From JANMZO01 sp963763135 (GTDB lineage: Bacteria; Actinomycetota; Acidimicrobiia; Acidimicrobiales; JANYDT01), in NCBI GenBank assembly GCA_963763135.1, contig CAVXNJ010000005.1, forward strand, positions 186,001 through 250,000: 64,000 nt of DNA. The letters are read 5' to 3'. The notes below the pieces were generated by a model that saw only the letters and a program-made list of their open reading frames with translations, was not told the DNA's origin and did no database searches. This document shows positions 63,496 to 64,000 of the stretch, piece after piece (positions within the stretch are counted from its first letter, which is position 1; the number at the start of each line of letters is the position of its first letter). The position numbers and the translations under genes were made by a program.

Positions 63496-64000
63496 GGCCG
63501 TGTTTACGGCGTTCATCGCGCGGTCGAGACCATCAGTAACGACTGCGCGCACCGTGTCAGCGGCATGCTCCACCGCAATGTCGAGGAGCGTCCGGTCGGC
63601 TTTGCCCGGCCGTTTCAACACGTAGTCGGCAACCTGTTGGGTACCCGGAGGACGTCCGATGCCGATGCGCACCCGAACGAAGTCGGGGGTGTGCAGGTGG
63701 CTCACCAGAGACTTCAGCCCGTTGTGCCCGGCCATCCCGCCGCCCATCTTGACTTTCACGCGTCCGGCCGGCAGATCAAGTTCGTCGTGCACGACGATGA
63801 TCGCCCCGGGGTCGGTAACGCCGTGTCGTTTGGCCAGGAGCCGGACCGACTCGCCCGACAGGTTCATGAACGTCTGCGGAAACGCGAGAGCGACCAGGTG
63901 ACCGTCGATCCGCACCTCGCACGAGAGTGCCCGTTCCTTCCCGGCCTTGAGGCGGGATCCAGAACGCGCCGCAAGCAGCGAGACGACTTCGGCGCCGACG
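63484..64000 (-). CDS. pth: Peptidyl-tRNA hydrolase, 5' end outside the window
   Basis: The frame is open to the right edge, so the N-terminal part with the catalytic His is not visible. The 171 residues seen have the family features ALAFPQTFMNLSGESV, IIVVHDELDLPAGRV with the catalytic-region Asp, KMGGGMAGHNGLKSLVSHL and VRVRIGIGRPP, ending after VADYVLKRP. Pth frees tRNA from stray peptidyl-tRNA. In other bacteria mfd often follows pth closely; here 59 kb of glycan genes lie between. Confidence 0.97.
   Translation of the reverse strand, partial: VGAEVVSLLAARSGSRLKAGKERALSCEVRIDGHLVALAFPQTFMNLSGESVRLLAKRHGVTDPGAIIVVHDELDLPAGRVKVKMGGGMAGHNGLKSLVSHLHTPDFVRVRIGIGRPPGTQQVADYVLKRPGKADRTLLDIAVEHAADTVRAVVTDGLDRAMNAVNTAPET

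Overview
The window is a high-GC actinobacterial chromosome segment, most likely from the Acidimicrobiia (Ilumatobacter-like). That placement is an inference. It rests on long Thr-rich linkers in secreted proteins, a DUF4012 membrane protein, an actinobacterial-style sorting signal (PAFTG plus membrane helix plus basic tail), and GTG/TTG starts next to purine-rich Shine-Dalgarno sites. I saw no tRNA, rRNA, CRISPR array, transposase or integrase.

The frame of the window is housekeeping. mfd (transcription-repair coupling factor, minus strand) is near the left end, and pth (peptidyl-tRNA hydrolase, minus strand, cut by the right edge) is at the right end. In many bacteria, for example Bacillus subtilis, pth and mfd are near neighbours in the same direction. 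Here about 59 kb lies between them, nearly all of it devoted to making, exporting and decorating a complex surface polysaccharide.

Layout: 1-5.1 kb, a degenerate GGDEF protein, mfd and a small Thr-rich secreted protein. 5.3-7.2 kb, a frameshifted membrane nucleotide-sugar 4,6-dehydratase. 7.6-11.3 kb, a 1232-aa secreted protein with a DMFA2_C-like domain and two beta-trefoils. 11.4-17 kb, a glucose-1-phosphate cytidylyltransferase, a wall-anchored small protein, a DUF4012 protein and a Wzx-type flippase. 17-22.3 kb, a plus-strand operon with GDP-fucose synthase, the Wzm/Wzt ABC exporter, an SDR epimerase and a DegT aminotransferase. 22.4-31 kb, glycosyltransferases, a formyltransferase and a Wzz/Wzc-like chain-length protein. 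31-34.3 kb, an operon of DegT aminotransferase, PAP2 phosphatase, PIG-L deacetylase and initiating sugar-phosphate transferase. 34.4-41.1 kb, three tandem paralogous secreted proteins with an unrecognised module of about 350-400 residues. 41.3-49.1 kb, a glycosyltransferase, UDP-xylose synthase, UDP-glucose dehydrogenase, more glycosyltransferases and a methyltransferase. 49.6-60.1 kb, Wzy-like polymerase, GT2, two acyltransferase-3 proteins, two UDP-diacetamido-uronate enzymes, a GT-C membrane protein and a hexapeptide acetyltransferase. 60.2-63.4 kb, the other two diacetamido-uronate enzymes and a GT2.

Together the genes predict supply of UDP-GlcA and UDP-xylose, GDP-fucose, CDP-glucose, a 4-amino (possibly formylated) sugar and UDP-GlcNAc(3NAc)A. 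They also predict lipid-linked assembly, two alternative export routes (Wzx/Wzy/Wzz and Wzm/Wzt), and acetyl/methyl decoration.

Two features run across the whole window. First, nine genes between 5 and 49 kb carry a single-base frameshift with both flanking frames well conserved, several in short G/C runs. This looks like consensus sequencing error or very recent decay. Second, many gene boundaries carry short tandem repeats (units of about 9-22 bp) whose sequence is different at every locus, often overlapping a stop or start codon. The largest is a compound array at 53.3-53.5 kb. The tandem repeats and the three secreted paralogs are the most unusual things here.
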